From: DATFJT01 sp965230755
Lineage (GTDB): Bacteria > Bacteroidota > Bacteroidia > Chitinophagales > Saprospiraceae
Length of the DNA stretch: 64,000 bases
Assembly: GCA_965230755.1 (NCBI GenBank)
Contig: CBDDLT010000023.1
Coordinates: 248,001-312,000, forward strand
Direction: 5' to 3'
Position numbers and translations under genes: made by a program
Notes under the pieces: model-generated
The model's database searches: none
What the model saw: only the letters and a program-made list of their open reading frames with translations
What the model was told of the DNA's origin: nothing
Shown: positions 54,656 to 63,720 of the stretch, one piece after another
Numbering within the stretch: the stretch's first letter is position 1
Layout: each line of letters starts with the position of its first letter

Positions 54656-55303
54656 ATGAAAGACCAGTTTCTAACTAAGATCATCCTAGTCTGTTTTTTT
54701 GCGGCTCTATTTTCGTGTAATAGACAAATGTCAAAAACGGTTAAACTGGATAAAGATGTTTCGGCTTTGGTCGAATTAATGTCCGGTAAGTTCTCTAGCG
54801 AAGCTCAGGCCCAAGAAGATTCTTCTTACTACAATATCAGTTTGATTATGTATCCGATTTGGGAAAGTCGTACCGATGCTGGCTGGTTGTACGTGGAGCA
54901 AGCTGTTGCAGCTTATAAGGATAAACCTTATAGACAGAGAGTGTATAGAGTTTCGAAGGCAGACAATGGAACTTATGAGAGCAGAGTCTATGAACTCCCT
55001 GATGCGACCAAATTTATTCATGCATGGGATAATCCAAAACTTTTCGAAGAAATCGGACCTGAGCAGTTGGTGATAAGAGAAGGTTGTTCGGTATACCTTA
55101 CAAAAGGAAAAGGGATGTGCTATGAAGGATCTACTATAGATGACGAATGTAAAAGTTCCCTTCGAGGAGCCACATATGCAACTTCAAAAGTTAAGATATG
55201 CTCTGGGATAGTGGAGTCTTGGGATCAAGGATGGGATGATCATGATCATCAAGTATGGGGGGCCACAAAAGCCGGATACATCTTTAAAGAAATTGAAGAA
55301 TAG
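54656..55303 (+). CDS. CpeT/CpcT-family lipoprotein
   Basis: 215 residues. Lipobox ALFSC at the N-terminus. The body matches the CpeT/CpcT pattern closely: LVELMSGKFSSEAQAQEDSS, MYPIWESRTDAGWLYVEQA, PYRQRVYRV, GCSVYLTKGKGMCYEGST, and ESWDQGWDDHDHQVWGATKAGYIF. In cyanobacteria the family attaches bilins to phycobiliproteins. Here there are no phycobiliproteins nearby and a lipoprotein signal is present, so a chromophore lyase role is doubtful; the Bacteroidota homologues are uncharacterised. Confidence 0.82.
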   Translation: MKDQFLTKIILVCFFAALFSCNRQMSKTVKLDKDVSALVELMSGKFSSEAQAQEDSSYYNISLIMYPIWESRTDAGWLYVEQAVAAYKDKPYRQRVYRVSKADNGTYESRVYELPDATKFIHAWDNPKLFEEIGPEQLVIREGCSVYLTKGKGMCYEGSTIDDECKSSLRGATYATSKVKICSGIVESWDQGWDDHDHQVWGATKAGYIFKEIEE

Positions 55304-55330
55304 AACAAGTCAAGTGCCGTTCTATTCTTC
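55295..55330. terminator. terminator hairpin containing the stop codon of the CpeT-like gene
   Basis: Perfect 12-bp inverted repeat GAAGAATAGAAC (55295-55306) / GTTCTATTCTTC (55319-55330) with a 12-base loop. The TAG stop (55301-55303) lies in the left arm. It sits between convergent genes and could end both transcripts. Confidence 0.65.
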
Positions 55331-55371
55331 CAAGTGAGATCCATTATTATTTCCGAGGTATAGGTATTGTT

Positions 55372-56685
55372 TTATTCTAATCGAAAATGCATACCTAAGC
55401 CAAGTTGAAGAAGAATATACCTTTGTTGCAGTGCATAATCCTCTGCAGTCATAGAGCTAGTAGGCACCTGAAGTCTCGCCATAATACTCCACTCCGTAAA
55501 TGGAGATAATTGCTTTCTATAATTTCCGGATAACCATATGAATGCACTTTGCTTCTCTTTGTAAATAGAACTTTTCAAACCTTCTAAATGATCCTTTCTC
55601 AGATCGATCAAACTGAGGTCTGAATTATAAATTACTCCTGAAAAATCATGCATGAGCACTAGATTGATACCTCCTGCAAAACTGTATGAAGAGTGTTTGT
55701 TCCTCTGTAGTAATCCTATACCGATTGGAGTGTTGATATAATGGTGTCGATTTGAAATTAATCTTCGATATTTTTCGGTCACTTCCACATTCGTCATTCG
55801 CGATTGGGTTTCTATGATATTCCCATTGGTGTCTTCTATGATGACAGCTGTGACGTTTTGTAGTTCTGTAAAAATGTTTTCGTAGTTCTCCGAAAATCTT
55901 TCGTTGATTCTCAAATATTCTAATCCTGCAGTTATGAACCATTTTTGATTGAAGTACATCCCAAATTGAAACCCACTTGTCCAACTCTCTTGTTGTTTTT
56001 CAGTGTTCTTTCTTCTCTGTTCATAGGTGTCGTCAAAAGCTTTAGTATTCATGATTCGCCATGGGATTCCTACAGTTGCATACGGTTCAAAACTAAAATG
56101 GTACTTGCTTTTAGAAGGTACTCTTCTTTTCTTTTTCTTTTGGTCTTTATCATGGGAGACCATGCGAAGTCCTTGAACTTCTTCCAAGATACCTATACCA
56201 TGGTTAGGGACATTTATCAAGTTATTTATTCTTGGAATAGCCAATACTTGCTTCGGTAGTTTTAGCTTAGAACTGGCTTCAGTCATCTCTATTAATTCTA
56301 CAGTTGTTTCGTTTAAGCCGGTCTCTTTAGCTGTAGATGGTTTGGTTTTTGAAGGTAAAGATGAGAATGATTTATTATCTACATTCTGGGTAGATTCATT
56401 AATCTCTGCGGTCTTTTTTGTCTCCGTGCTCATGACCTCATTTGGAGCAAGTGCTGTTGGTTCATGGTAAACCTCGGCCAAAGTCTTATGATCTTTGGAT
56501 GGATCTTTCAATAAGAACAATGAAGAGATACCGAGTAAGCCCAGGAAGATCCATAATAGAAATAGTCTTCTTTTCTTTCTTTTGACCCGGTGTTCGATAT
56601 TGTTCCAAACCTCTTGATCATCAACATTGAGATCAATATTATTTAGACTGTCCTGTATATATCTTTCGAATTCCTTTTGGTTCAT
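55372..56685 (-). CDS. putative anti-sigma partner: single TM with barrel-like C-terminus
   Basis: 437 residues. A short cytoplasmic N-terminus (FERYIQDSLNNIDLNVDDQEVW) ends in a basic run (KRKKRR), followed by one TM helix at about 40-58, a low-complexity linker (~60-190), and a beta-rich C-terminal domain (FSFEPYATVGIPWRIM ... LLQLGLGMHFRLE) like outer-membrane barrel proteins. The same plan occurs in the products at 24354-26198 and 61625-62995. The start overlaps the upstream sigma gene by 4 bases, so the two are co-translated. Anti-sigma function is inferred from position and topology. Confidence 0.75.
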   Translation of the reverse strand: MNQKEFERYIQDSLNNIDLNVDDQEVWNNIEHRVKRKKRRLFLLWIFLGLLGISSLFLLKDPSKDHKTLAEVYHEPTALAPNEVMSTETKKTAEINESTQNVDNKSFSSLPSKTKPSTAKETGLNETTVELIEMTEASSKLKLPKQVLAIPRINNLINVPNHGIGILEEVQGLRMVSHDKDQKKKKRRVPSKSKYHFSFEPYATVGIPWRIMNTKAFDDTYEQRRKNTEKQQESWTSGFQFGMYFNQKWFITAGLEYLRINERFSENYENIFTELQNVTAVIIEDTNGNIIETQSRMTNVEVTEKYRRLISNRHHYINTPIGIGLLQRNKHSSYSFAGGINLVLMHDFSGVIYNSDLSLIDLRKDHLEGLKSSIYKEKQSAFIWLSGNYRKQLSPFTEWSIMARLQVPTSSMTAEDYALQQRYILLQLGLGMHFRLE

Positions 56686-57212
56686 AATGGAAAGATTTCT
56701 GATTGACTAATAAATTTCTTCATTTGATTCCGTGCTCTATGTAAGTATGTTCGAGAGCTACTCTCCTTAATCTCTAGTAGTTCGGCAATTTCCTTGTGGC
56801 TGAAGCCATCCACAACGTATAGAAGGAATACTTTCTTCTCAAATCGGGCCAGTTTTTTTACAAGCTTGAAAATGTCTTCTGCATTCAGTTGGGCAATAAT
56901 TTGAGGCGCCTGCGTGATTGGATGATCATCTGAAAGCAGATCTAATTTTGACTCATATTTCCTGGTAATTTCTAAGGACTTGTGAATGCATATTCTTTTA
57001 CACCAAGCGAGAAAAGAGTTCTTGTTTTGACCTTGAAACTGATTTATTTTATTCAGTATGATGACCAGGGACTCCTGAAGGGCATCTTGCGCATTGGAGT
57101 AGTCTTCCATGTAACGGTAACATATTTTGAAAAGATATGGTGAGAGATGTTTTACCATCTCTCGCTGTCCATATCGATCAAAATCCTTGCATTTTTCTAT
57201 TAGCTCTTTCAT
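56682..57212 (-). CDS. ECF-type RNA polymerase sigma factor
   Basis: 176 residues. Sigma-2 region: YSNAQDALQESLVIILNKI and SFLAWCKRICIHKSLEITRK. Sigma-4 HTH: VDGFSHKEIAELLEIKESSS followed by RTYLHRARNQMKKFI. It resembles the factor at 63026-63556 along its whole length, including the N-terminal ExxKxxFDxxxQxE pattern. It lies between a surface lipoprotein gene (14 bases upstream) and its TM partner (4-base overlap). Confidence 0.92.
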   Translation of the reverse strand: MKELIEKCKDFDRYGQREMVKHLSPYLFKICYRYMEDYSNAQDALQESLVIILNKINQFQGQNKNSFLAWCKRICIHKSLEITRKYESKLDLLSDDHPITQAPQIIAQLNAEDIFKLVKKLARFEKKVFLLYVVDGFSHKEIAELLEIKESSSRTYLHRARNQMKKFISQSEIFPL

Positions 57213-57226
57213 GCTACGGGATGGGT

Positions 57227-58975
57227 TTATTCAGGTGTTTTTTGTATTCTAAATTGTCCACTAACATTCACTTGGGCGCCTTCCATATTTAAGGCATTGC
57301 CTTGTATTGTCCCTTCTATAAAACTGCCATCGTCTGCACTTATTTCAACTTCTATTCTTGGGCTTGCAGTATTAATCTCCAAATACTCTGGAATTGGTTC
57401 AAAATTCTCTGTTTTCAGAAATGCGTTAGTGGTATAGTTTCCAATGCCGGTATAGTCGCGCAGTTCCAGTGTTATAATTCCGGCTGCGGTAGTGGCTTCC
57501 ATCACCAACCAATCTGTTGTTTCATTAGGTTTGAAGGAATATTCAGTAGGAGACGCTACGATCAGTTGCGTATCTATTTGAAGAAAAAGCGAGTCATTGA
57601 ATTCATTACATAAAATCAATTGACCTAAATCAATGTCTTCAAATTCCGTATATATCTGTGCATCAGATTGGAGACCATTTTCCAAATCATATGCTATAAT
57701 TTCGATCTCTGGGAAATTGAAACAGTTAAAGGCAATGGTGGTGTCTAGATCTCCTCCTTCGAAAGGATGTACTCTAAGATGTCCGGGATACCGAATGGAA
57801 ATATGTCCTCGAGCAGGTGTTGGAGAGGGATTAATACAAGTTCTTAAGTCTCCTATGATATTCACCAGAAACTGGGATACATTGCTTTCCAGATAAATGG
57901 GGTCAAGTGTAAAATCTTCAGAAAAAGGGCCAATATTTTCTGAGTAAATCACATTATTGCAATGATCAGTGATGGTGATCAAAAGCTCTGCTCCGCGAGG
58001 GACTGATCCACAGAAAAATCCCTCTGAGTTGGTATATCCCCAATAAACGAAATTATCTGTCAAGTCTTCTACCGTTACCTGCAAATAGGGCGTAACGGTA
58101 GAATCCGCATCGAATACTGTCCCGCTCAAACAGATTGCCTCAACATCTTTGTCGACATTATAAATGCCAGGCTTAGTTATGGTAAAGACGCACTTACCGG
58201 ATCGCACTTTGCAGAATCCTTCTCTTAACCATTGAGACTCTTCCAGGTCATAATACCATATGGGAATTTCCTCCCCTTCGGTGACATCTAGTCCTTGCGG
58301 TACCGGCATTTCCACCTCAATAGACTCTCCTTCCGCTACAGTTAATGGTTGTCCATTGATTGTTTCTAACTGAACATTGATCATTCCATAAGTCATTAGT
58401 GCGTAAGTATTTCCGTCATCATCAACCGTAACCAAATCTCCGGGCATGGTAGCCCCCAAATCGGAGCTGGTAGGATCAAACCAGGTACTATATAAATTGG
58501 CTTCGCCGTTGTAGCTATTTCCGGACGTTGTGACCAAGGTATTGGCGGTGATTTTATATAGTACTTCATCATCGCCTGTAATATTATTGTCTTGATTAGC
58601 CATGAAGGCTTTGGGTGCATCTTTTTCTATCAATCGAATCGAAGTATAGCTGCTCCCTCCTATCTCGTTATCTATGGTTTTAGCTGAGCTAAAGTAGCCC
58701 GGAAGTTCTACTTGAATATTGGTTCTGGCTTTGGGAACCTGTATGAGTCCAAAGTCAAATCGACCACCAGAACTAGTAATCGTAGTCATTCCGGCAAGTT
58801 TAACCAAAGCACCTTGGAGACCCTGCCCATCGACGCCCATGACTTGTCCTTTGACTTCCTTTTTGACCAGAACTAGAGGTGGTGGTATATCTGTTTCGCG
58901 GGAAAATTCATCAATATCTTTCCTACAGGAAAATACAATCAGTCCAAAAATGATTAGCACACATAATTTTTTCAT
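57227..58975 (-). CDS. surface lipoprotein with carboxypeptidase-like regulatory (Ig-like) domains
   Basis: 582 residues. Lipobox IVFSC at about residue 17. A carboxypeptidase-regulatory-like domain begins near 41 (VKGQVMGVDGQGLQGALVKL, GRFDFG, ELPGYFSS), and a second such unit is near 285 (LSGTVFDADSTVTPYLQVTV, NSEGFFCGSVPRG). The C-terminal part is beta-rich and ends IEGTIQGNALNMEGAQVNV. No catalytic site is visible, so it is probably a structural or ligand-binding surface protein. It is the first gene of a lipoprotein-sigma-TM-partner set, which suggests it is the regulated product or the signal sensor. Confidence 0.7.
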   Translation of the reverse strand: MKKLCVLIIFGLIVFSCRKDIDEFSRETDIPPPLVLVKKEVKGQVMGVDGQGLQGALVKLAGMTTITSSGGRFDFGLIQVPKARTNIQVELPGYFSSAKTIDNEIGGSSYTSIRLIEKDAPKAFMANQDNNITGDDEVLYKITANTLVTTSGNSYNGEANLYSTWFDPTSSDLGATMPGDLVTVDDDGNTYALMTYGMINVQLETINGQPLTVAEGESIEVEMPVPQGLDVTEGEEIPIWYYDLEESQWLREGFCKVRSGKCVFTITKPGIYNVDKDVEAICLSGTVFDADSTVTPYLQVTVEDLTDNFVYWGYTNSEGFFCGSVPRGAELLITITDHCNNVIYSENIGPFSEDFTLDPIYLESNVSQFLVNIIGDLRTCINPSPTPARGHISIRYPGHLRVHPFEGGDLDTTIAFNCFNFPEIEIIAYDLENGLQSDAQIYTEFEDIDLGQLILCNEFNDSLFLQIDTQLIVASPTEYSFKPNETTDWLVMEATTAAGIITLELRDYTGIGNYTTNAFLKTENFEPIPEYLEINTASPRIEVEISADDGSFIEGTIQGNALNMEGAQVNVSGQFRIQKTPE

Positions 58976-59176
58976 CTGTTTAAAATTTTTAGCCTATTCT
59001 CGGTCTGCAGAAATTGAACGTAGCGTTGGTCAACAAAATTTAAACTAAGATGGGGGAATGGAGGATTTCGCTACAGGATAAACTAATTTTTTTCAGATTT
59101 AATACAATTTAATATATATAATCTCGCATAAGATTAATCAGAGATTTGCTTCAGCTCAAGGCATGAGTGAACAATT

Positions 59177-59238
59177 CCGCTAGGCGGATGAAGATCTATT
59201 AGATCTTCAAGTGATCGAACCGCAAAGCGGGCGGGCGG
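59177..59238. repeat. REP-like palindrome cluster
   Basis: Three short hairpins in tandem, one with a perfect 8-bp stem (59190-59197 with 59201-59208) and a 3-base loop. Noncoding, locally GC-rich in an AT-rich gap. Whether it recurs in the genome cannot be seen from here. Confidence 0.45.
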
Positions 59239-59424
59239 CCTAAATTAATACAAGCTATTGCGAGTATTTACAACACAGAGATGGAGTAAATATCGCTTAA
59301 GACATGCGACATTATATGTGCTAAATTGTATAAGTTACGAATTGACTTATTTGTGGCTTTATCATTGAGTTGTGCTTACGCCTTGAATTTATTTTTTTGA
59401 GTTTTCTGTTTATTGGCCAAAGCA

Positions 59425-59461
59425 AAAAAGCAGCCCATCCGCTAAGGATGAACTGCTTTTT
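59425..59461 (-). terminator. rho-independent terminator of the M61 peptidase gene
   Basis: AAAAAGCAG (59425-59433) pairs with CTGCTTTTT (59453-59461), and inside it CATCC pairs with GGATG. On the minus strand the hairpin ends in a T-run, 25 bases after the stop of the peptidase gene. Confidence 0.85.
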
Positions 59462-59485
59462 AAACATTAAAACATGATGAAAAAT

Positions 59486-61372
59486 CTATTGTTTCATTGG
59501 TTTCTTGGCGTTGGACAGCCACGCCATTCTTAGTTCTTTTTGTTCAGCGGTCAGATTTTCTTCTATTTCGAAATCTGCCGGACTGTATTTCGTCACTTTC
59601 TTTGTTACCGTCGTAAGTGTCATTTCTTTGGTTTTTCCGTTTCCTTTGTCACGAATAACTTCTACTTCAAGAGGATGATTGACTTTCATGGTTTCTTTCA
59701 CTTTATTGAAGTACTCCCCAATATTACTTCCATCATATGGAATACCGTTGATCGAGGTAATCTGATCTCCTACTTCATACCCGAGATCTTTACCTACTTC
59801 ATTCATCTGATAAGCATTGTTGATGACCAAGCCTTGCTTGTCAGGATCGTAAGCGAAACCAACATTGCCCAAGCTGAAGTCCTGATAAGGCTTAGGAGCA
59901 GTATATTTTATGCCGAGTGCCTTGAAACTCTCTTCTAGCGGTAAATCTTGAGCATTCTCAACATATTTTCTCAAGAATTTTCTCACCGCAGGAGAACTTT
60001 TCTTTTTGATAATTTTAAACAGTCGTTGATCCTTGAATGGTTCGTTAGGACCAAACTGACTGCCCAGTTCATTCATAAGATCAATCATCCCCATTTCTCC
60101 GTTGCTTTCCTGGCGTAATAGAACATCCAAGCATAGAGAAATTAATGCTCCTTTTTCATAGACGTTGCCGTACTGATCACTGTGATCATGGAGACATCCC
60201 GTACTCAACTTAGTGAATGGAAGTTCATCGTCATATATGCTATGACTATGGATAATCTTTTGGCCCATGCTAGCAAGGAACTGATCTAATGTTGTTAAAC
60301 CACCAACTAATTGAGCGTGATGTGCAAAATACTCAGTTGTCCCCTCATACATCCAAAGATGTTTTGAAAGCTGAGGATCGTTGAAATCGTAATCCGCAAT
60401 TTTATCAGAGTGAATATTCAAGGGAGTAATTATATGGAAGAATTCATGTGCTCCGATATGCATCAGTGTCGGTAAGAGCATTTCTTGTGGATATTCCGGT
60501 AGAACATATACACTGGAGGTGTTATGTTCCAATGCTCCAGTCATTACAGCTTGATCCGACTGTAAGAAATACATCAAAAATGCGTATTGGTCGACAGGAA
60601 GTTCACCACCCATATAGTCTTTTTGCACCTCGAGTAGCTTGGAGTAGTTTTCTAAGACGTAATCTGATTTTACCAAGTTTTGAGGAGCATATACACTTAC
60701 AAGCACATCAGTATTTTCCACTTTCACCGTGGAAGTGTCCGGCTTGCAATACATGATCGGGTGATCGGCAAGATGATGATATCGTTCAGATTGAAAAACA
60801 TCCAATTTTGGAGTCCTTTTCACTGGTGTAAGTGCTGAAGAGCCATACATATCTGCACTGTGCTTAATTTGAACGGTGAATTTCTCATCTTTCATTCCTT
60901 CGAAATAACCGAAAAAACCAAAGGGATTGATCAGGAAGTTTTTATCCGCTTCTATATTAGTTCCGGACATGCCGTATATCTTGGGTCCAATAATTTTGTC
61001 GAAAGTATCGTCAACTAAATAACTTAAAGAATACAGACGATGGGCATCATGAATTAAAAAAGTATTGATATCCAAACGTTCAGCATGAAGAGAATTACCA
61101 TGCTCATCCCAACATTTGAACTCACTCACCATTCTACCAAAGTCGCTTATGGAGTATGTACCCGGAACAATTTTAGGCAAGTAGAATTTTATTTCTTTTT
61201 GTTTGATTTGGGGGACTTGTAAATTAACTCGAACGCGATCATCCTGAGTCTTAATTAGATCAATTTCATATAGATATTCTCCTGGTTCGGTATATAGATA
61301 TTCTCGTGGGTCTGTAGCAAAGGATAGTAGTGATAATGCTGAACACAGCATTACCCAAATGATCTTTTTCAT
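59486..61372 (-). CDS. M61-family (glycyl aminopeptidase-like) metallopeptidase with PDZ domain
   Basis: 628 residues. Signal peptide (about 1-19, LLSFA). A beta-rich N-terminal domain precedes the catalytic domain, whose zinc site is H309EFFH313 in GAHEFFHIITPLNIH, with the downstream glutamate in WMYEGTTEYFAHH. The C-terminal part carries a PDZ domain (GLVINNAYQMNEVGKDLGYE, VGDQITSINGIPY; about 510-575). This layout is that of M61 peptidases, which trim N-terminal residues of peptides. It is expected in the periplasm. A clear terminator follows it. Confidence 0.9.
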   Translation of the reverse strand: MKKIIWVMLCSALSLLSFATDPREYLYTEPGEYLYEIDLIKTQDDRVRVNLQVPQIKQKEIKFYLPKIVPGTYSISDFGRMVSEFKCWDEHGNSLHAERLDINTFLIHDAHRLYSLSYLVDDTFDKIIGPKIYGMSGTNIEADKNFLINPFGFFGYFEGMKDEKFTVQIKHSADMYGSSALTPVKRTPKLDVFQSERYHHLADHPIMYCKPDTSTVKVENTDVLVSVYAPQNLVKSDYVLENYSKLLEVQKDYMGGELPVDQYAFLMYFLQSDQAVMTGALEHNTSSVYVLPEYPQEMLLPTLMHIGAHEFFHIITPLNIHSDKIADYDFNDPQLSKHLWMYEGTTEYFAHHAQLVGGLTTLDQFLASMGQKIIHSHSIYDDELPFTKLSTGCLHDHSDQYGNVYEKGALISLCLDVLLRQESNGEMGMIDLMNELGSQFGPNEPFKDQRLFKIIKKKSSPAVRKFLRKYVENAQDLPLEESFKALGIKYTAPKPYQDFSLGNVGFAYDPDKQGLVINNAYQMNEVGKDLGYEVGDQITSINGIPYDGSNIGEYFNKVKETMKVNHPLEVEVIRDKGNGKTKEMTLTTVTKKVTKYSPADFEIEENLTAEQKELRMAWLSNAKKPMKQ

Positions 61373-61624
61373 TACAAAGAGATTTAAAGGTTAATGATAT
61401 TCAAATGTGCATATTTTGGTCTTTCCTCTGAGAAAAGTTCGACAAAAGGCAAAAAAAAGAAGATCAAAAAAAGCAGGGTGGCCAATTTTAACAAAGTCTT
61501 AACTATACAATCCTGTTTTATGAATGAAGTTTTGTAACAACAGAGTAAGTAGAACCGATTGAAATATGATGAACATAACTACAATAATCGCGGGTTTGTT
61601 CAGTCGAATTCTTTTGAGAAAACA

Positions 61625-62995
61625 TCAAAACTTGATCATAATTCCTAATTCCGTATTCCATATTCTTGGTTTTAGGCTTGTACCGCTATTGTCATCATTC
61701 CAATTTGTAATCGAAAAGGAATAGCCAGGGCTTAACATAAGATGGAGGTTTTCCATGATTTGGTAGGACAGGGCGGGATTGATATGAACACCGAAATGAA
61801 GTTTGTCCGGATGAATGATATTTTGGTTCTCAATGTCTAAAAGAGTCTGATCTAAATCCAGCACCTCCCCTTTTCTTCTCAACCAAACTCCCAGATCAAT
61901 TCCAGCTTCTAAGTGCATAGACCACTTGTTTTTAGAAAAGCTCCGAACCAGAGAAACTGGAATAACCAGTCGTTCATATTTACTATGAATTTTACGTGTA
62001 TTTGACCTAGTTCGATTAACAAGTGTATCTCCAATAATGGAGTCAAAAGCAATACCTGTTTCGTCATCAACTAAATATTTCAAAACTACATTCTGTAATA
62101 ATACTTGATCTCTTACCGTACTATTTGATTCTAGTTTTGTCCAAAATTGATCATATTGTGTACCAGCACCGACTGCCCATTCAGAGGAGATCTTGTATCG
62201 AAGTTTGACTGAAGATCGAAATCCGGGAAGACTTGATTCCGTTTTATTTCTCAATGCGGCCCAATCAGAGAATTGTGGCTGGTCAGCATCTATTGACCAG
62301 TTTTGTTGATGATAACCTGAGGATATCAGAAGCTGCCAGTGTTTTTGATCTTTGTGGTCAGGTTTTTCTGGAAATATCAGATTTTCTTCCAATAATATGT
62401 GGGATGACTGGGGCATTTCAAAGGAATAAGTATTAAATGGTATTTTATCTATCGCAATTCCATTCCTTTGGGCCTTATTGCCAAGGACTATGAGCTCATA
62501 TTTAGATTTTTCGACCGATTCTTTTGGCGGATTAAGATATTGCGTTTTTTCCTGGAGGGATTCTTCGTCATTGTCGGTGTCTTCGTAGTGGTAATGTAGA
62601 TCGCTATTGGAAGAAGTATCGTTTCCCAGATCTTTGGAAATGCCTGTACGCATTGTGCCTGCTTTCAAAGCTGGCCTTAGAATATCATCATTGTTGACTG
62701 ACCTGTGATCATGTATATTGACCTGAGTTTGTTTCTTGTTTAACGGGGAGTACGAATCCACCTCTAAATTATCTTCTGAACTATTGGTTTTGTGGCCAGG
62801 ATATATCATTAAAATGCAAACAGAACCCAGTAAAAATGAGCTCAAGAATATCCAGATAAGCGGATTCCTTTTTTTCTCTTTTTTCATGGCCCTTTGAATA
62901 TTTTCCCAATGCAATTCGGGGTTATCCACAGGAAGATTGGATAGTTCTTTTTTCAAGTTTTTTTCAAATTGATTATAATCCATTTTAGTTTGCAT
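61625..62995 (-). CDS. putative anti-sigma partner: single TM with barrel-like C-terminus
   Basis: 456 residues (an ATG four codons later, at 62983, is an equally good start). Cytoplasmic N-terminus (FEKNLKKELSNLPVDNPELHWENI) and a basic run, one TM helix at about 45-65, an acidic low-complexity linker (~70-165), and a beta-rich C-terminal domain (LISSGYHQQNWSIDAD ... AVGAGTQYDQFWTKL ... WNTELGIMIKF). Same plan as the products at 24354-26198 and 55372-56685. It lies 30 bases behind its sigma factor. Anti-sigma role inferred. Confidence 0.75.
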   Translation of the reverse strand: MQTKMDYNQFEKNLKKELSNLPVDNPELHWENIQRAMKKEKKRNPLIWIFLSSFLLGSVCILMIYPGHKTNSSEDNLEVDSYSPLNKKQTQVNIHDHRSVNNDDILRPALKAGTMRTGISKDLGNDTSSNSDLHYHYEDTDNDEESLQEKTQYLNPPKESVEKSKYELIVLGNKAQRNGIAIDKIPFNTYSFEMPQSSHILLEENLIFPEKPDHKDQKHWQLLISSGYHQQNWSIDADQPQFSDWAALRNKTESSLPGFRSSVKLRYKISSEWAVGAGTQYDQFWTKLESNSTVRDQVLLQNVVLKYLVDDETGIAFDSIIGDTLVNRTRSNTRKIHSKYERLVIPVSLVRSFSKNKWSMHLEAGIDLGVWLRRKGEVLDLDQTLLDIENQNIIHPDKLHFGVHINPALSYQIMENLHLMLSPGYSFSITNWNDDNSGTSLKPRIWNTELGIMIKF

Positions 62996-63025
62996 TTATA
63001 GTGTCATCGAGGTTAAGACATACTG

Positions 63026-63556
63026 CTATTTACTTTCATTAGTTGCTTTGAACATTATTTCCTTCAACCATGATCTTGCCCTTGAAAGCCTTTTTCTCGA
63101 AACTGTACTAGTGCAATTGAGTATTTGACCAATTTCTTCATGTGATAAGCCATCCACTACGGACATATTAAATACAAGTTTTAATGTGAGGGGCATTTTA
63201 TCAATGAGTTTGAACAGATCTTCTTTTTCCAGCTCAAATACCGCAACGGCATTGTACTCAATACTTAAATTCTCAATTGAATAATCATTATATCTATCGG
63301 TATTCTTTTTATTAAAATCGTAGATCGTGTTAATACTCAATTTAGCGATCCAACTCTTAATCTCACCCTTGCTAGGATCAAAGGACCCAATTCGAGAAAA
63401 TACTTTGATAAATATATCTTGCATCATATCATCGGAATAATTTCTGTCGATTAAATATCTTCTTATAATCGCATTGACATACGAGGAGGTCAAAGAGTAT
63501 AATTCTTTTTGGGCAGACTGATCAAATTTCTGACATCTGGATATAATATGTAACAT
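63026..63556 (-). CDS. ECF-type RNA polymerase sigma factor
   Basis: 176 residues from the ATG at 63556, which aligns with the start of the paralogue at 56682-57212; a further ATG at 63571 would add five residues, but the sequence between them (AGGAAAGGAA) looks like a ribosome-binding region. Sigma-2: YSDDMMQDIFIKVFSRIGSF and IKSWIAKLSINTIYDFNKK. Sigma-4: VDGLSHEEIGQILNCTSTVS followed by RKRLSRARSWLKEI. Confidence 0.9.
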   Translation of the reverse strand: MLHIISRCQKFDQSAQKELYSLTSSYVNAIIRRYLIDRNYSDDMMQDIFIKVFSRIGSFDPSKGEIKSWIAKLSINTIYDFNKKNTDRYNDYSIENLSIEYNAVAVFELEKEDLFKLIDKMPLTLKLVFNMSVVDGLSHEEIGQILNCTSTVSRKRLSRARSWLKEIMFKATNESK

Positions 63557-63673
63557 TTCCTTTCCTCGCATTCATTCTGCTTTTCCTCCTATTTACCAAC
63601 AAGTATCTACTAATTAATAAAGGAGGATATGTAGTATTTTCTACTTCAAGTTGTCCTTTTTACCAAGGATTTA

Positions 63674-63704
63674 GGAGGTACAATTCTCTTTAAATTATAC
63701 CTCC
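63674..63704. terminator. hairpin between the partial lipoprotein-like gene and the sigma factor gene
   Basis: GGAGGTA (63674-63680) and TACCTCC (63698-63704) are perfect inverted copies, extended inward by AATT/AATT around one mismatch. It lies 17 bases past the stop of the partial gene on the minus strand. No U-tract follows, so it may attenuate rather than stop transcription into the sigma gene. Confidence 0.45.
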
Positions 63705-63720
63705 CAATCTGATTATTTAA

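Larger units (their letters stand above)
58976..59485. other. 510-base intergenic region with clustered small palindromes
   Basis: No ORF of gene quality. Near its middle are adjacent hairpins: CCGC-TAG-GCGG at 59177-59187, GAAGATCT-ATT-AGATCTTC at 59190-59208, and a GC-rich run CCGCAAAGCGGGCGGGCGG ending near 59238 whose start also folds on itself. The GC content there is far above the surroundings, as in REP-like elements. A terminator for the M61 gene is at the right end. Confidence 0.55.

Noticed and set aside
54656..55303. Evidence of a phototrophic organism from the CpeT-like gene
   Set aside because: No other photosynthesis gene is present, and every other feature points to a heterotrophic Bacteroidota.
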